Notes under the pieces: generated by a model
The model's database searches: none
Told to the model about the DNA's origin: nothing
What the model saw: the letters and a program-made list of their open reading frames with translations, nothing else
Translations under genes and position numbers: made by a program
Assembly: GCA_001770815.1 (NCBI GenBank)
Contig: MESD01000198.1
Location: 1 to 37,554 of the forward strand
DNA: 37,554 nt
Direction of reading: 5' to 3'
Origin: Burkholderiales bacterium RIFCSPHIGHO2_12_FULL_69_20
Lineage (GTDB): Bacteria > Pseudomonadota > Gammaproteobacteria > Burkholderiales > Burkholderiaceae_C
Shown here: positions 18,648-27,878 of the stretch, in pieces
How positions within the stretch are numbered: the first letter of the stretch is position 1
Layout: every line of letters starts with the position of its first letter

Positions 18648-19267
18648 GCGGCTGCCGGCGGCGGGCCTGGCTGGCGCTGCTGGCCACGGCAGCCGGCGCC
18701 CCGGGCCTGCTGCTGCCGGGCGTGGCCCGCGCGGGCCGGCAGGCCGAAGAGCCATTGGCCGATGCGGTGCGCGGCGCGCTGTCGGCCGCGATCGCCAGTG
18801 CCGCGCCGCCCAAGCTGGCCTTCGCCAACCTCGACGAGCGGCTGGCCTTCCTGCGCTGGCAGGGGACGATGAGCGAGCGGCTCAAGCGCCGCAAGAGCGA
18901 GGCCCATACCCGGCTCGAGTTTCTCGAAACGCTGTGGTACGAGAGCCGGCGTGCCGGGCTGGAGCCGGCACTGGTGCTGGGCCTGATTCAGGTGGAGAGC
19001 GGCTTTCGCAAGTACGCGATCAGCTCGGCCGGCGCGCGCGGCTACATGCAGGTGATGCCGTTCTGGGCCCGGCTGATCGGCGACGGCGAGCCGGCGCGGC
19101 TGTTCCACATGCAGACCAACCTGCGCTTCGGCTGCGTGATCCTGCGCCACTACCTCGACATCGAGCGGGGTGATCTGTTCATGGCACTGGGCCGCTACAA
19201 CGGCAGCCGCGGCAAGCCTGCCTACCCGAATGCAGTGCTGGCCAACCGCCAGCAGTGGATGGCTTGA
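18644..19267 (+). CDS. Lytic transglycosylase, SLT domain
   Basis: A 207-residue exported murein lytic transglycosylase. Residues 1-30 form a signal peptide ([18 protein letters not shown], ending VARA). The SLT domain follows, with catalytic Glu118 in [14 protein letters not shown], the [12 protein letters not shown] motif and the [10 protein letters not shown] motif near the end. It cleaves peptidoglycan glycan strands in the periplasm. The ATG overlaps the proS stop by four bases, so translation is coupled. Confidence 0.93.
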   Translation: MSGCRRRAWLALLATAAGAPGLLLPGVARAGRQAEEPLADAVRGALSAAIASAAPPKLAFANLDERLAFLRWQGTMSERLKRRKSEAHTRLEFLETLWYESRRAGLEPALVLGLIQVESGFRKYAISSAGARGYMQVMPFWARLIGDGEPARLFHMQTNLRFGCVILRHYLDIERGDLFMALGRYNGSRGKPAYPNAVLANRQQWMA

Positions 19268-19284
19268 GCCGCTGCGGGGCCTGA

Positions 19285-19857
19285 TCAGCCGCGCAGCCCG
19301 CCCCAGGCCTTGGGCCGTGCGCCCGTCATGCCCAGCAGCGCCAGCACCCGCTCGACCGTGTCGTCGACCAGCTCGTCGATGCTGGTGGGCTTGTTGTAGA
19401 AGGCCGGCAGCGGCGGAAAGACGATGCCGCCCATCTCGGTGACGGCGGTCATGTTGCGCAGATGGGCCAGGTTGAACGGCGTCTCGCGCACCATCAGCAG
19501 CAGCGGCCGGCGTTCTTTCAGCGTGACGTCGGCGGCGCGGGTGAGCAGGTTGTCGCCGAAACCATGCGCCACGGCGGCCAGCGTCTTCATCGAGCAGGGC
19601 GCCACCACCATCGCGGCGGTGTCGAAGCTGCCGCTGGCCACGCAGGCACCCACGTCGGCCGGCGCATACGAGGCATCGGCCAGCGCGTCGAGCGCCTTGC
19701 GGTCGAGGCCCAGCTCGTGGTGGGCGTTCAGCACGCCGGCCGGGGTGACGACCAGGTGCGTTTCCAGCCCCAGTACGCGTGCGCGCTGCAGCAGCCGCAC
19801 GCCGTACACCGCACCGCTGGCGCCGGTGATGCCGACGACCAGCCGGCGGCCCGTCAT
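19285..19857 (-). CDS. ubiX: Flavin prenyltransferase UbiX
   Basis: A 190-residue flavoprotein that attaches a dimethylallyl group to FMN to make the prenyl-FMN cofactor of UbiD-type decarboxylases, for example in ubiquinone synthesis. Typical motifs are VVGITGASGAVYGVRLL at the N-terminus, VAPCSMKTLAAVAHG, and the RRPLLLMVRETPFNLAHL segment. The ATG at 19857 has GAGGGG upstream. It is convergent with the lytic transglycosylase gene, 17 bp apart, and has the usual length. ubiD is not in the window. Confidence 0.95.
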   Translation of the reverse strand: MTGRRLVVGITGASGAVYGVRLLQRARVLGLETHLVVTPAGVLNAHHELGLDRKALDALADASYAPADVGACVASGSFDTAAMVVAPCSMKTLAAVAHGFGDNLLTRAADVTLKERRPLLLMVRETPFNLAHLRNMTAVTEMGGIVFPPLPAFYNKPTSIDELVDDTVERVLALLGMTGARPKAWGGLRG

Positions 19858-19951
19858 GTCAGCCCCTCGTCCGGTGAGTACACCGGCCGGTCCCCCGGGG
19901 GAACGCGGGCCGGCTTGGGAGCGGCCCGGCGCTCGGCCCGCGGCGCTGGAT

Positions 19952-20263
19952 TCACTTGGTGATCATCTGCTGCAGCTCACCCGACTGGTACATCTCCATC
20001 ATGATGTCCGAGCCGCCGACGAACTCGCCGTCGACATAGAGCTGCGGGATGGTGGGCCAGTTGGCGTAGTCCTTGATGCCCTGACGGATTTCGTCATCCT
20101 CGAGCACGTTCACCGTCTTGATCTCGGTGGCGCCGGCGGCCTTGAGCACCTGGATCGCCCGGCCCGAGAAGCCGCACTGCGGAAATTGCGCGGTGCCCTT
20201 CATGAACAGCACCACGCGGCCGCCCTTCACGATGCTGTCGATACGTTGTTGCACATCACTCAT
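19952..20263 (-). CDS. grxD: Monothiol glutaredoxin, Grx4 family
   Basis: A 103-residue CGFS-type glutaredoxin with C30-G-F-S in FPQCGFSGRA and the glutathione-binding WPTIPQLYVDGEFVGGSD. Family members bind a glutathione-ligated 2Fe-2S cluster as dimers or with BolA and deliver clusters. ATG 20263 has AGGAAA upstream. A TATAAA box inside an 8-bp dyad lies about 40 bases upstream. ubiX follows on the same strand after 94 bp. The prmC-prfA-hemA genes farther upstream on the same strand match a known Burkholderiales order. Confidence 0.97.
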   Translation of the reverse strand: MSDVQQRIDSIVKGGRVVLFMKGTAQFPQCGFSGRAIQVLKAAGATEIKTVNVLEDDEIRQGIKDYANWPTIPQLYVDGEFVGGSDIMMEMYQSGELQQMITK

Positions 20264-20298
20264 GTCGATTTCCTGGAGCTTGGACGGGTTGTGTCAGG

Positions 20299-20321
20299 TG
20301 CGCTTTATACGGCAAAGCGCA
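20299..20321 (-). promoter_or_regulatory. Dyad with -10-like box upstream of grxD
   Basis: TGCGCTTT and AAAGCGCA form perfect 8-bp arms around a 7-base spacer. Read toward grxD, the dyad contains TATAAA (20309-20304), a good -10 candidate that would start transcription about 34 bases before the ATG. No matching -35 is visible, which would suit an activator-dependent or otherwise controlled promoter. The rest of 20264-20486 is GC-rich with no gene seen. Confidence 0.4.
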
Positions 20322-20486
20322 ACGGGGCCGCGCGGCGCCGGGGCGATGGCCCCAGCAGCCGGTCAGCCCATGCGACCCGTCCGCGGCCGATTGGTTCAGC
20401 GCGGGGTCTCCCGCAAATGTTGCTTGGCCACTTTGCTTGACCCTCCGAGGGGGGGCGGGCGGGGCGTGGCCCGTCCCCGGGGGCGT

Positions 20487-21020
20487 CTAGAACGCCAGGC
20501 TCACGCCCAGGCGGATCATCGGCAGCAGGCGCAGCGAGCCGTCCACGCTCAGGCTGCCGCCGCCGTTGACCAGGCGATCCAGCCGCAGCGAGCCCAGGCC
20601 CTGGGCGGCCAGGCCGAGGTCGGCGCTGAAACCCCAGGCGCCATCGCCGCGGCCGCTGGCATAACCGACGCCGGCATAGGGCAGGGCCGCGGGCAGGTCG
20701 TGGGCCGGCATGCCGCTCTGCGGCGGTCGCAGCTGGATCAGCAGGCCGCCGGTCAGCCGCAAGCCGCCGGTGTCGCCCAGGCGCAACGTCCTGAACTGGT
20801 AGTCACCGAGCAGTCGCAGGTTCTGCATCACGCCGCCGGTTGCCAGCGGCGCGCCCAGACCCCGCTCGGCCAGCAGCGAGGCACTGTCGCGCTCGAACCG
20901 GGCCTGCCAGAACGGGCCGCCCAGTGCATCGTGCGCGGGCGTCAGCCCCTGCGCCTGCACCCCCGCCGAAACGGCGAAGGCCGCCGCAACACCCAGCAGC
21001 AGACGAATCTTGCACGGCAT
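20487..21020 (-). CDS. Exported protein of unknown function, probable small outer-membrane beta-barrel
   Basis: A 177-residue protein that I cannot assign to a named family. Residues 1-23 form a signal peptide ending VQAQ. The mature part has alternating hydrophobic and polar stretches rich in Gly and Leu (GGLRLTGGLLIQLRPP, GYASGRGDGAWGFSADLG) and ends IRLGVSLAF. A terminal Phe after a strand is the usual signature for outer-membrane insertion. ATG 21020 is preferred over the longer frame to 21074 because it begins the signal peptide and has GGGGAA upstream. It stands between prmC and grxD. Confidence 0.72.
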   Translation of the reverse strand: MPCKIRLLLGVAAAFAVSAGVQAQGLTPAHDALGGPFWQARFERDSASLLAERGLGAPLATGGVMQNLRLLGDYQFRTLRLGDTGGLRLTGGLLIQLRPPQSGMPAHDLPAALPYAGVGYASGRGDGAWGFSADLGLAAQGLGSLRLDRLVNGGGSLSVDGSLRLLPMIRLGVSLAF

Positions 21021-21152
21021 GCGCGTTCCCCGGTTGGTGCACCGACCTGGGCATCCAGGCCGCTTGCAAACCATCCTACGCCGCAGCGTGGGCGCCGTGA
21101 ACCTTCATTTGTGCACCGCATCGCCGCTTGTTCTGGCGTTCGGTGCCGGCGC

Positions 21153-22013
21153 TCAGGCGCCTGGCCAGCGGCCGCCGGTGCAGCGCGGCCGCTGCGCGAT
21201 GTCGCGTCGGGTGTTGATCTGCTCGAAGCCAGCGTCGCGCAGCAGCGTGGCCACCGCGTCAGCCTGATCCCAGCCATGCTCCAGCAGCAGCCAGCCGCCC
21301 GGCGCCAGGTGCGGCGGTGCGCCGGCGACGATCACGCGCAGCGCGCCAAGACCGTCGCCGCCGGGCGTGAGCGCCAGCAGCGGCTCGTGGCGCAGCGCCG
21401 GCAGGTGGGCGTCGTCGCCGGCGATGTAGGGCGGATTGGACAGCACCAGGTGATACCGCGCATCGGCCGGCACGGCCGCCCACCAGGCACCTTCGGCAAA
21501 GGCGACGGGCAGGCCCAGGCGCTGCGCGTTGGTGCGGGCCACGGCCAGCGCGTCGGGGCTGAGGTCGGTGGCGATCACCGAGGCGGTGGGGTGGCGATGG
21601 GCCACCGCCAGCGCGATGGCGCCACTGCCGGTACCCAGGTCGATCACCCGAGGCCGCGCCGTGGCGAGCGTGGGCAGCAGTTCCAGCGCCCAGTCGACCA
21701 GGGTCTCGGTGTCGGGGCGCGGCACCAGCACCGCCGGCGAGACCTGCAGCGTGAGGCCGTGGAATTCACGCTCCCCCAGCACATAGGCCAGCGGCTCGCC
21801 CGCCACGCGGCGCTGGCAGCCTTCGGCAAAGGCCAGTGCCATGGCTGCGGGCAGCGGTTGGTCGTCGTGTGCAATCAACCAGCCGCGCCCCTGCTGCAAC
21901 AGGTGGCCGAGCAGCAGCTGGGCGTCCAGCCGGTCCAGGCTCTGGGCCTGCGCCCACGCCAGCGCCTGGGCCACGGTCAGCGCTGCGGCCGGGGGTTCGG
22001 GCGCGCCGGTCAC
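21153..22013 (-). CDS. prmC: Release-factor glutamine N5-methyltransferase
   Basis: A 286-residue SAM-dependent enzyme that methylates the Gln of the GGQ motif of release factors 1 and 2. The SAM site is DLGTGSG at 125-131 and the catalytic motif is NPPY at 193-196. The N-terminal helical substrate-recognition domain is present. It starts with GTG at 22013, overlapping the prfA stop (GTGA), so the modifying enzyme and its substrate are translationally coupled. Confidence 0.96.
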   Translation of the reverse strand: MTGAPEPPAAALTVAQALAWAQAQSLDRLDAQLLLGHLLQQGRGWLIAHDDQPLPAAMALAFAEGCQRRVAGEPLAYVLGEREFHGLTLQVSPAVLVPRPDTETLVDWALELLPTLATARPRVIDLGTGSGAIALAVAHRHPTASVIATDLSPDALAVARTNAQRLGLPVAFAEGAWWAAVPADARYHLVLSNPPYIAGDDAHLPALRHEPLLALTPGGDGLGALRVIVAGAPPHLAPGGWLLLEHGWDQADAVATLLRDAGFEQINTRRDIAQRPRCTGGRWPGA

Positions 22014-23104
22014 GCCGCGCCTTCCAGCGCGGCCAGTTGGTCCTGCGCCTGCGCGGCCTGCAGTGCGGCCACCACGTCGCCCAGATCACCGTCCATGATC
22101 GCGCCCAGCTTGTACAGCGTGAGGTTGATGCGGTGGTCGGTGAGGCGGCCCTGCGGGAAGTTGTAGGTGCGGATGCGGTCGCTGCGGTCGCCGGTGCCCA
22201 CCAGGCTCTTGCGGTGGGCGGCTTCCTTGGCCTCGCGCTCGGCGCGCTCGCGGTCGCGCAGCCGGGCCTGCAGCACCGCCAGCGCCTTGGCCTTGTTGCG
22301 GTGCTGGCTGCGGTCGTCCTGGCATTCGGCCACCAGGCCGGTGGGCAGGTGGGTGATGCGGATGGCCGAGTCGGTCTTGTTGACGTGCTGGCCGCCGGCG
22401 CCGCTGGCGCGGAAGGTGTCGATGCGCAGGTCGGCCGGGTTCAGCGTGATTTCGGTGGTCTCGTCGGGCTCGGGCATCACCGCCACGGTGCAGGCGCTGG
22501 TGTGGATGCGGCCCTGCGATTCGGTGGCCGGCACCCGCTGCACCCGGTGGCCGCCCGATTCGAACTTGAGCTGGCCGTAGACGTTGGCGCCTTCCACCCG
22601 CAGCACCAACTCCTTGTAGCCACCCAGGTCGCTGGCGTTCTCGCTCAGCACCTCGGTGCGCCAGCCCTGGCGCTCGCAGAAGCGCAGGTACAAACGCGCC
22701 AGGTCACCGGCGAACAGCGCCGACTCGTCGCCGCCGGTGCCGGCGCGGATTTCGACGAAGGCGTTGCGCTGATCGTCGGGGTCGCGCGGCAGCAGCGCGG
22801 CCTGCAGTTCGGCCAGCAGCCGGTTGAGGTCGGCCTCGGCGGCGGCGATCTCCTCGCGCGCCATCTCGGCCATGTCGGCGTCCTGCCCGGGCTGGGCCAG
22901 CATCTCGCGTGCGCTGGCGAGGTCGGCCTCGCGCTGCTCGTAGGCGATGAAGCGCTGCACCAGTGCGGCGGCCTCGGCCTGCTCGCGCGCCACGCTGCGG
23001 TAGCGGTTGATGTCCTGGCTCAACTTCGGGTCGGCCAGGTGCGCGTCCAGCTCCGCCAGACGCATGGTCAGGCGTTGCAGTTGCAGGCGGAGGGAGTCTT
23101 TCAT
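22010..23104 (-). CDS. prfA: Peptide chain release factor 1
   Basis: A 364-residue class I release factor. The stop-codon recognition tripeptide PAT is at 192-194 (RVPATESQG), which marks RF1 (UAA/UAG) rather than RF2, and the catalytic GGQ is at 237-239 in [10 protein letters not shown]. Length is normal. It lies 65 bp downstream of hemA on the same strand and overlaps prmC. No strong ribosome binding site is seen before ATG 23104. Confidence 0.97.
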   Translation of the reverse strand: MKDSLRLQLQRLTMRLAELDAHLADPKLSQDINRYRSVAREQAEAAALVQRFIAYEQREADLASAREMLAQPGQDADMAEMAREEIAAAEADLNRLLAELQAALLPRDPDDQRNAFVEIRAGTGGDESALFAGDLARLYLRFCERQGWRTEVLSENASDLGGYKELVLRVEGANVYGQLKFESGGHRVQRVPATESQGRIHTSACTVAVMPEPDETTEITLNPADLRIDTFRASGAGGQHVNKTDSAIRITHLPTGLVAECQDDRSQHRNKAKALAVLQARLRDRERAEREAKEAAHRKSLVGTGDRSDRIRTYNFPQGRLTDHRINLTLYKLGAIMDGDLGDVVAALQAAQAQDQLAALEGAA

Positions 23105-23169
23105 CGGCGCACAGGCGATGCCGGCACGCCCGCCCGGTCAGGCCAGCGTGCAGGCAGCGGGCTGAAAAG

Positions 23170-24471
23170 CTAGGGGTTGTCGTCCGCCGCGGGGTTGCGG
23201 GCGGTGTTGCGCAGGAACAGGCGCGAGACGGTTTGCGCCATCTGCAGCCGGGCCTCGCCATCGCTGGCGTGCAGCTCGGCCAGCGGGCCGTGCAGCATCT
23301 TCTGCGTCAGGCCCTTGGACAGCGCCTCGAGCACGCTGTCGATCGACGCGCCCTTGGCCAGCTGCTTGCGGGCGCGGGCAATCTCGGCGCTGCGCCAGTC
23401 GTCGGCCTGGGCATGCAGTGCCTGGATCAGCGGCACGGTGGCGCGCTGGTCCAGCCAGTGGGTGAAGCTCTGCACGCCGGCGTCGATGATGGCCTCGGCC
23501 TGGGCCACGGCGGCTTGCCGCTTCTCGCCGGCGGATTGCACCACCGCCGACAGGTCGTCGACGGTGTAGAGGTACACATCGGACAGGCTGCCGATCTCGG
23601 GCTCGATGTCGCGCGGCACGGCCAGGTCGACCATGAACATCGGCCGGTGGCGACGCGCCTTCAGCGCACTGCGCACGGCGCCCAGGCCGATGATGGGCAG
23701 GGTGCTGGCGGTGCAGGAGACGATGGCGTCGAACTCGTGCAGCCGGGTCGGCAGGTCGGCCAGCCGCAGCGCCTGGCCGCCGAAGCGGCCGGCCAGCTTC
23801 TCGCCGCGCTCGAGCGTGCGGTTGGCGATCGCCATGCCCTTGGGCGAGCGGGCGGCAAAGTGCGTGGCCACCAGCTCGATCATCTCGCCGGCGCCGACGA
23901 ACAGGATGTTGATGTCGCGCAGGTCCTCGAACAACTGCGCGGCCAGCCGCACCGAGGCCGCCGCCATGCTGATCGAATGCGCGCCGATCTCGGTGGAGGT
24001 GCGCACGTCTTTCGCCACCGAGAACGAGCGCTGGAACAGCTGGTGCAGCGTGGTGCCCAGCGTGCCGGCGGCATCGGCCTCGCGCACGGCCTGCTTCATC
24101 TGGCCGAGGATCTGTGGTTCGCCCAGCACCATCGAATCAAGGCCCGACGCGACGCGGAAGGCATGGCGCGCGGCGTCGCGGTGTTCGAGCACGTAGGTGT
24201 GCTGGCGCAATTGATCACCGGTGACGCCGCCCTGCGCGGCCAGCCAGTCAATGGTGGGCGCCACCAGCGCCTGCACCTGGGCGGGCTCGGCGGCCACGTA
24301 CAGCTCGGTGCGGTTGCAGGTGGACAGCAGCGCCGCCTCGGGCAGCGCACGCATCAGCCGCTCACGAAAACCCCGCAGCGCCGGCGAGAGTTGTTCGGGC
24401 GAGAACGCAAACCGGCCACGCAGATCGACGGGCGCGGTCATGTGGTTCAGGCCGAGGGTGAACACACTCAT
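23170..24471 (-). CDS. hemA: Glutamyl-tRNA reductase
   Basis: A 433-residue enzyme that reduces glutamyl-tRNA-Glu to glutamate-1-semialdehyde with NADPH, the first committed step of C5 heme synthesis. The catalytic Cys52 is in [10 protein letters not shown], followed by [15 protein letters not shown] and the NADPH site [10 protein letters not shown]. The N-terminus [14 protein letters not shown] aligns directly with the family, so the start is well fixed. A TATAAT box lies six bases before the ATG, implying a leaderless or nearly leaderless mRNA. First gene of hemA-prfA-prmC. Confidence 0.97.
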   Translation of the reverse strand: MSVFTLGLNHMTAPVDLRGRFAFSPEQLSPALRGFRERLMRALPEAALLSTCNRTELYVAAEPAQVQALVAPTIDWLAAQGGVTGDQLRQHTYVLEHRDAARHAFRVASGLDSMVLGEPQILGQMKQAVREADAAGTLGTTLHQLFQRSFSVAKDVRTSTEIGAHSISMAAASVRLAAQLFEDLRDINILFVGAGEMIELVATHFAARSPKGMAIANRTLERGEKLAGRFGGQALRLADLPTRLHEFDAIVSCTASTLPIIGLGAVRSALKARRHRPMFMVDLAVPRDIEPEIGSLSDVYLYTVDDLSAVVQSAGEKRQAAVAQAEAIIDAGVQSFTHWLDQRATVPLIQALHAQADDWRSAEIARARKQLAKGASIDSVLEALSKGLTQKMLHGPLAELHASDGEARLQMAQTVSRLFLRNTARNPAADDNP

Positions 24472-24477
24472 GGGTGG

Positions 24478-24505
24478 ATTATAGAATTCGAGGACGCTGG
24501 GTCAG
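24478..24505 (-). promoter_or_regulatory. hemA sigma-70 promoter, start at or next to the ATG
   Basis: On the minus strand CTGACC (24505-24500) and a perfect TATAAT (24483-24478) are 16 bases apart. The hemA ATG (24471) begins six bases after the -10 box, where transcription is expected to start. No Shine-Dalgarno sequence could fit in between. Confidence 0.75.
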
Positions 24506-24604
24506 GTGGGGATTAACGCACCCCGGCCCGCACCCCTATGTTGACGCATATCAAGCCGCGCGCCCGGGCGTGCGTTCACCCCAACCCACCCCAACGGCTT
24601 GACC

Positions 24605-24892
24605 ATGGGCCCCCTCGACATCCTCTGGCACCTGTTGAACCTGCTGGCGCCGGCCGTGGCGCTGGGCATGATCGCCTCGGCGCTGGCCAAGCTGCTGTGG
24701 CGGCGTGAACTGGGCGCGGTGCGCTGGTGGCAGCTGGCCGCCTGGGGCAGCGGCGCGGCGGCGGTCGCACTGCTGGCGGGGCTGGTGATCAGTGGGCGCG
24801 ACGGCCGCATGGCCACCTACATCGCCATGGTGCTGGGCTGCGCCGCGGCGATGGGGTGGGTGGGCTTCGGGCCGCGGCGCGGCGGCCGTTAG
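24605..24892 (+). CDS. Small inner-membrane protein of unknown function
   Basis: A 95-residue protein with three likely membrane segments: about residues 8-30 (LNLLAPAVALGMIASALAKL), 42-62 (LAAWGSGAAAVALLAGLVIS) and 69-88 (YIAMVLGCAAAMGWVGF). It ends in a basic tail (GPRRGGR). I do not recognise a named family. ATG 24605 is used; a TTG two codons upstream is possible. It is divergent from hemA across about 130 bp and convergent with the TonB receptor. Confidence 0.7.
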   Translation: MGPLDILWHLLNLLAPAVALGMIASALAKLLWRRELGAVRWWQLAAWGSGAAAVALLAGLVISGRDGRMATYIAMVLGCAAAMGWVGFGPRRGGR

Positions 24893-24914
24893 CCGCAGGC
24901 AGCGTGATGGACGG

Positions 24915-27224
24915 TCAGAAGGTGTAGCTCATGCCGGCATGCAACGAGCGCCCCATGCCAGGCACCGCTGTGCCCCAGGGCGTGCCGTTCATGCTCATCG
25001 TGGTGCCCTGGCCGACGTAGGCGCCACCCAGCGGTGGGTAGTACAGGCGGTCGAGCAGGTTGTCGATGCCGGCATCCACGCGCAGTTGCTTCCAGGTGTG
25101 GCCAACGCGCAGGTTGAGCAGGCCGTGGCCCGGCGTGGGCAGCTCGTTGCGCACGGCAGAGCGCTGTTCCTTGGCCCGCACCAGCACCCACTCGAGGCCG
25201 TTGTTCCAGCCGCCGTGCTGGTGTGTCAACGTCAGCCGGGCGTTGAGCGGCATGATGTTGTAGAGCGCATCGCCGGTGCTGCGGTTCTCGCCATCGGTGT
25301 AGTTGACCAGGCCGTCCAGCCCCCAACGCCCCCAGGCCGTGGTGGCGAGTGCCACGCGGCCCGACAGGTCGACGCCGTAGAGCCGCGCCGACTGGTTGGC
25401 GTATTGCAGTTGCACGAACTGGTTGGTGCTGTTGTTGGCCACCGGGCATGCCGAACCGGGGATCAGCGCGGCGGTGCATCGCACGGCGTCGATGTAGTCG
25501 CTCACCCGGGTGAGGTAGGGCGTGGCCTTGATCCACCAGTGCCGGTCGCTGGCATGCCAGTCGAGCGTGGCGCTCAGCGTGTGCGCCGTCTCTGGCCGCA
25601 GGTCGGGATTGCCGACATAGCCATTGCCGTCACCGACGACGTTGTTCATCACCATCGCCATGGTCCAGGTCGACCAGCTGTAGCGCTCGTACAGGTTGGG
25701 CGATCGCACCTTGCGGGCCACGCCCAGCTCCAGGTCGAGGCTGGCGTCTGCCGTGTAGCGGGCCAGCGCGGTCAAGTCCCAGTTGTGGTCGCGGCGCGCG
25801 CGGTCAAGGGCATTGAAGCGCGCCGCGTCGGCCACCTGGCTGCCCGAGGCGCCCGTCGCCGTGCTGTAACCGCGCACCTCGCCCGCGTTGGAGCGCACTT
25901 GTTCGTAGCGTGCGCCCAGCAGCGTCGACCACCTGGCGCTGGCGCGTCCCTCCCGCCCCTCCCGCCCCTCTCGTCCCTCCCACTCGGCGAACAGCGCCGT
26001 GCGGTCGCGCTGGCCGCCGTTGATGTTCCAGAAGGTGCCCGGCCACATGCCGCCGCCCGAAGGCGACCACCAGTCGTCGAGCCGGTAGCGCTGGGCCTCG
26101 GCGCCCAGGCGCAGGATGTCGTGCTCGCCCACGTCCAGGCTGGCCTTGAGGGTGGCGCCGTCGTTGCGGCTGTCGGTGTTCATCGGCATGCCGGCGGCGC
26201 AGGGCATGCCGATGGGCGAACAGGGGCTGCCATTGGCGGCGCCGGGTCCGCCCGAGGCTGTGCCGTACCAGAAACGGCGGTCGGGGCCGAAGTCCATCAG
26301 ATGCGCCACCTCCTCGTGATAGACCCGCGCCTCCAGCGTGCCCCCGTCGAAGCGGCCGAGGTAGCGCAGGTTCAACCGCTGCTGGGTGTTGTCCAGCATG
26401 TCCATGCGCTGGTTGGGATAGAGCTGGAACGGCACCGCCTGGTAGCCCAGCTTGGCCTCGACCAGGTGGTTGGCGTTGCGCAATGCGATGCCCAGCACGT
26501 GGTTCTGTGTCTTGTAGGCGGACGAGCCCACCTCGTTGAGTGCCAGCACATGCCCGGCCCGGCCGGTGGCGTTGGTGGCCTTGAAGTCGCCCCCGGCGCG
26601 GTAGTTGTCGGCCTGGCTCAGCGCGCCGCTGTACGACAGGTTGAATGTCTCGGTGGCGTAGGTGGTCGCCAGGCTGGCGCCCAGCGCCTGGTTGTTGCTG
26701 CGGGCATAGGCGCCCAGTCGACCCTTGAGCAGCGCGGGCCCGCCGGGCAAGGCGAACTCGGGTGCCGGCGTTTCGACGACGATGCTGCCGCCGATGCTGT
26801 CGCCGCCCACGCTGACCGGCGCGATGCCGGCATAGACCTTGATCGTGTCGACCATGGCCGGGTCGAGGTAGGACAGCGGCGGGTTCATGTGGTTGGGGCA
26901 GGCGGCGATCAGGTCCATGCCGTCGACCTTGATGCGCAGGCGGTCGTCGGCCAGGCCATGGATCGCCGGCAGGCTGGACGCACCGCCGGCGCCGTAGAGG
27001 CTGACGCCGGGCGTGCTGCGCAGCAGGGTGGCGGTATCGCCGGAGGCGGTGCGCGGCGCCTGCGCGCCCGTGACGTCGACGCTGTGCGCGTTCAATGGCA
27101 CCGAGGGTTTCGGCGCGGTCACCAGCACCTGGGCGGGCCGGTTGGCCTGGGCGGCGGCGGTCATTGGCAGGGCTGCGAGCAGCAGCGGCAGGGTCTTGAG
27201 CGTGAGGCAAGCCAGGGGCTTCAT
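24915..27224 (-). CDS. TonB-dependent copper receptor (OprC/NosA type)
   Basis: A 769-residue outer-membrane receptor: signal peptide at 1-25, plug domain, and a barrel ending SLHAGMSYTF. The plug has CPNHM at 109-113, and HLM follows at 308-310. These match the CxxxM and HxM copper ligands known from Pseudomonas OprC, so copper is the likely substrate. Four EGR repeats at residues 416-427 fall in a probable surface loop. There is no clear TonB box by eye. The neighbouring DUF2946 gene is typical of copper-receptor loci. The 239 bp upstream are GC-rich with no assigned operator. Confidence 0.88.
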   Translation of the reverse strand: MKPLACLTLKTLPLLLAALPMTAAAQANRPAQVLVTAPKPSVPLNAHSVDVTGAQAPRTASGDTATLLRSTPGVSLYGAGGASSLPAIHGLADDRLRIKVDGMDLIAACPNHMNPPLSYLDPAMVDTIKVYAGIAPVSVGGDSIGGSIVVETPAPEFALPGGPALLKGRLGAYARSNNQALGASLATTYATETFNLSYSGALSQADNYRAGGDFKATNATGRAGHVLALNEVGSSAYKTQNHVLGIALRNANHLVEAKLGYQAVPFQLYPNQRMDMLDNTQQRLNLRYLGRFDGGTLEARVYHEEVAHLMDFGPDRRFWYGTASGGPGAANGSPCSPIGMPCAAGMPMNTDSRNDGATLKASLDVGEHDILRLGAEAQRYRLDDWWSPSGGGMWPGTFWNINGGQRDRTALFAEWEGREGREGREGRASARWSTLLGARYEQVRSNAGEVRGYSTATGASGSQVADAARFNALDRARRDHNWDLTALARYTADASLDLELGVARKVRSPNLYERYSWSTWTMAMVMNNVVGDGNGYVGNPDLRPETAHTLSATLDWHASDRHWWIKATPYLTRVSDYIDAVRCTAALIPGSACPVANNSTNQFVQLQYANQSARLYGVDLSGRVALATTAWGRWGLDGLVNYTDGENRSTGDALYNIMPLNARLTLTHQHGGWNNGLEWVLVRAKEQRSAVRNELPTPGHGLLNLRVGHTWKQLRVDAGIDNLLDRLYYPPLGGAYVGQGTTMSMNGTPWGTAVPGMGRSLHAGMSYTF
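25945..25980. repeat. Four 9-bp repeats inside the copper receptor gene
   Basis: Four tandem units of consensus CGYCCCTCY (plus strand) encode (EGR)4 in the receptor. The 9-bp unit keeps the frame, so copy number can vary without breaking the protein. Confidence 0.85.
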
Positions 27225-27463
27225 GATGGAATCCTGAGAGAGGGCTGCGGCGCGTCACCCGGGGCATGCCCGGCGGTGCTGCAGGGGCCGTGCGCAGCGC
27301 TGCAGGCCGGGGCAGGCCCGGGCGGCAATGGCAACGATGTGCACACTGGAGGTCGACGGGGGGAACTCGGCGCCGCGCGCGCCAGGTGGCGGCCGGTCCG
27401 ACCGGGTGGACATGCGGCCGCGCTGACGCAGCCGCTGCCACACGCCCCCGGGTCAAGCAGGCG

Positions 27464-27835
27464 TCAGGCGCTTGTGGGCGGCCCGGTGGCCGGCGGTCTG
27501 ACGACCGATGGCCCCGATGGCCGCAGCTGCTGGCCCGTGCGCAGGCTGCTGCAGGCGGTGGTGTCGGGCGCAGGAGGGGTCGACCGGGTCGCCGCCGGGA
27601 CCACCGGCATGACGCACAGCGCGCAATGGTCGCCATGCCCCGGCAGGGCGTCGACGGCATGCGCCTGGCCATCGGCATCGACCACGATGGTCAGCATGCC
27701 CGCTGGCGTGCAGATCACCTGGGCCAGCCCGCCGTTGCCGGCCATGGCCGCGTAGCCGAGCACCGGCATGCCGGCGTTCAGCAGGGCAACGGCCAGCGCG
27801 ACGAACAGGAATCTCAGGCGAAGCAGCACGGTCAC
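27464..27835 (-). CDS. DUF2946 family protein
   Basis: A 123-residue small membrane or exported protein. The N-terminal hydrophobic segment (LRFLFVALAVALLNAGM) is followed by a His/Cys cluster GHGDHCALC, like the HCxxC motif of DUF2946, a family found beside copper-type TonB receptors. Gene context and the His/Cys/Met content suggest copper handling in the envelope, but no activity is established. The start is uncertain: the frame is open to 27916, which overlaps miaB. GTG 27835 (or 27829) gives a proper hydrophobic N-terminus after the miaB stop. Confidence 0.75.
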   Translation of the reverse strand: MTVLLRLRFLFVALAVALLNAGMPVLGYAAMAGNGGLAQVICTPAGMLTIVVDADGQAHAVDALPGHGDHCALCVMPVVPAATRSTPPAPDTTACSSLRTGQQLRPSGPSVVRPPATGPPTSA

Positions 27836-27878
27836 GGACCGGATTCTGCCAGTGGCGGTCTGGCGACCGCCGTGGACC

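Noticed and set aside
16821-18755. 644-codon minus-strand frame opposite proS
   Set aside because: Antisense shadow of a well-defined synthetase gene.
27262-27271. GGGCATGCCC as copper-regulator site upstream of the receptor
   Set aside because: A 10-bp GC-rich palindrome is expected often in such sequence and does not match a copper-regulator motif I can support.
24792-27755. 987-codon open frame on the plus strand
   Set aside because: It lies opposite the TonB receptor and DUF2946 genes and has low-complexity Ala/Gly/Val/His-rich translation without domains. It is a GC-rich antisense shadow.
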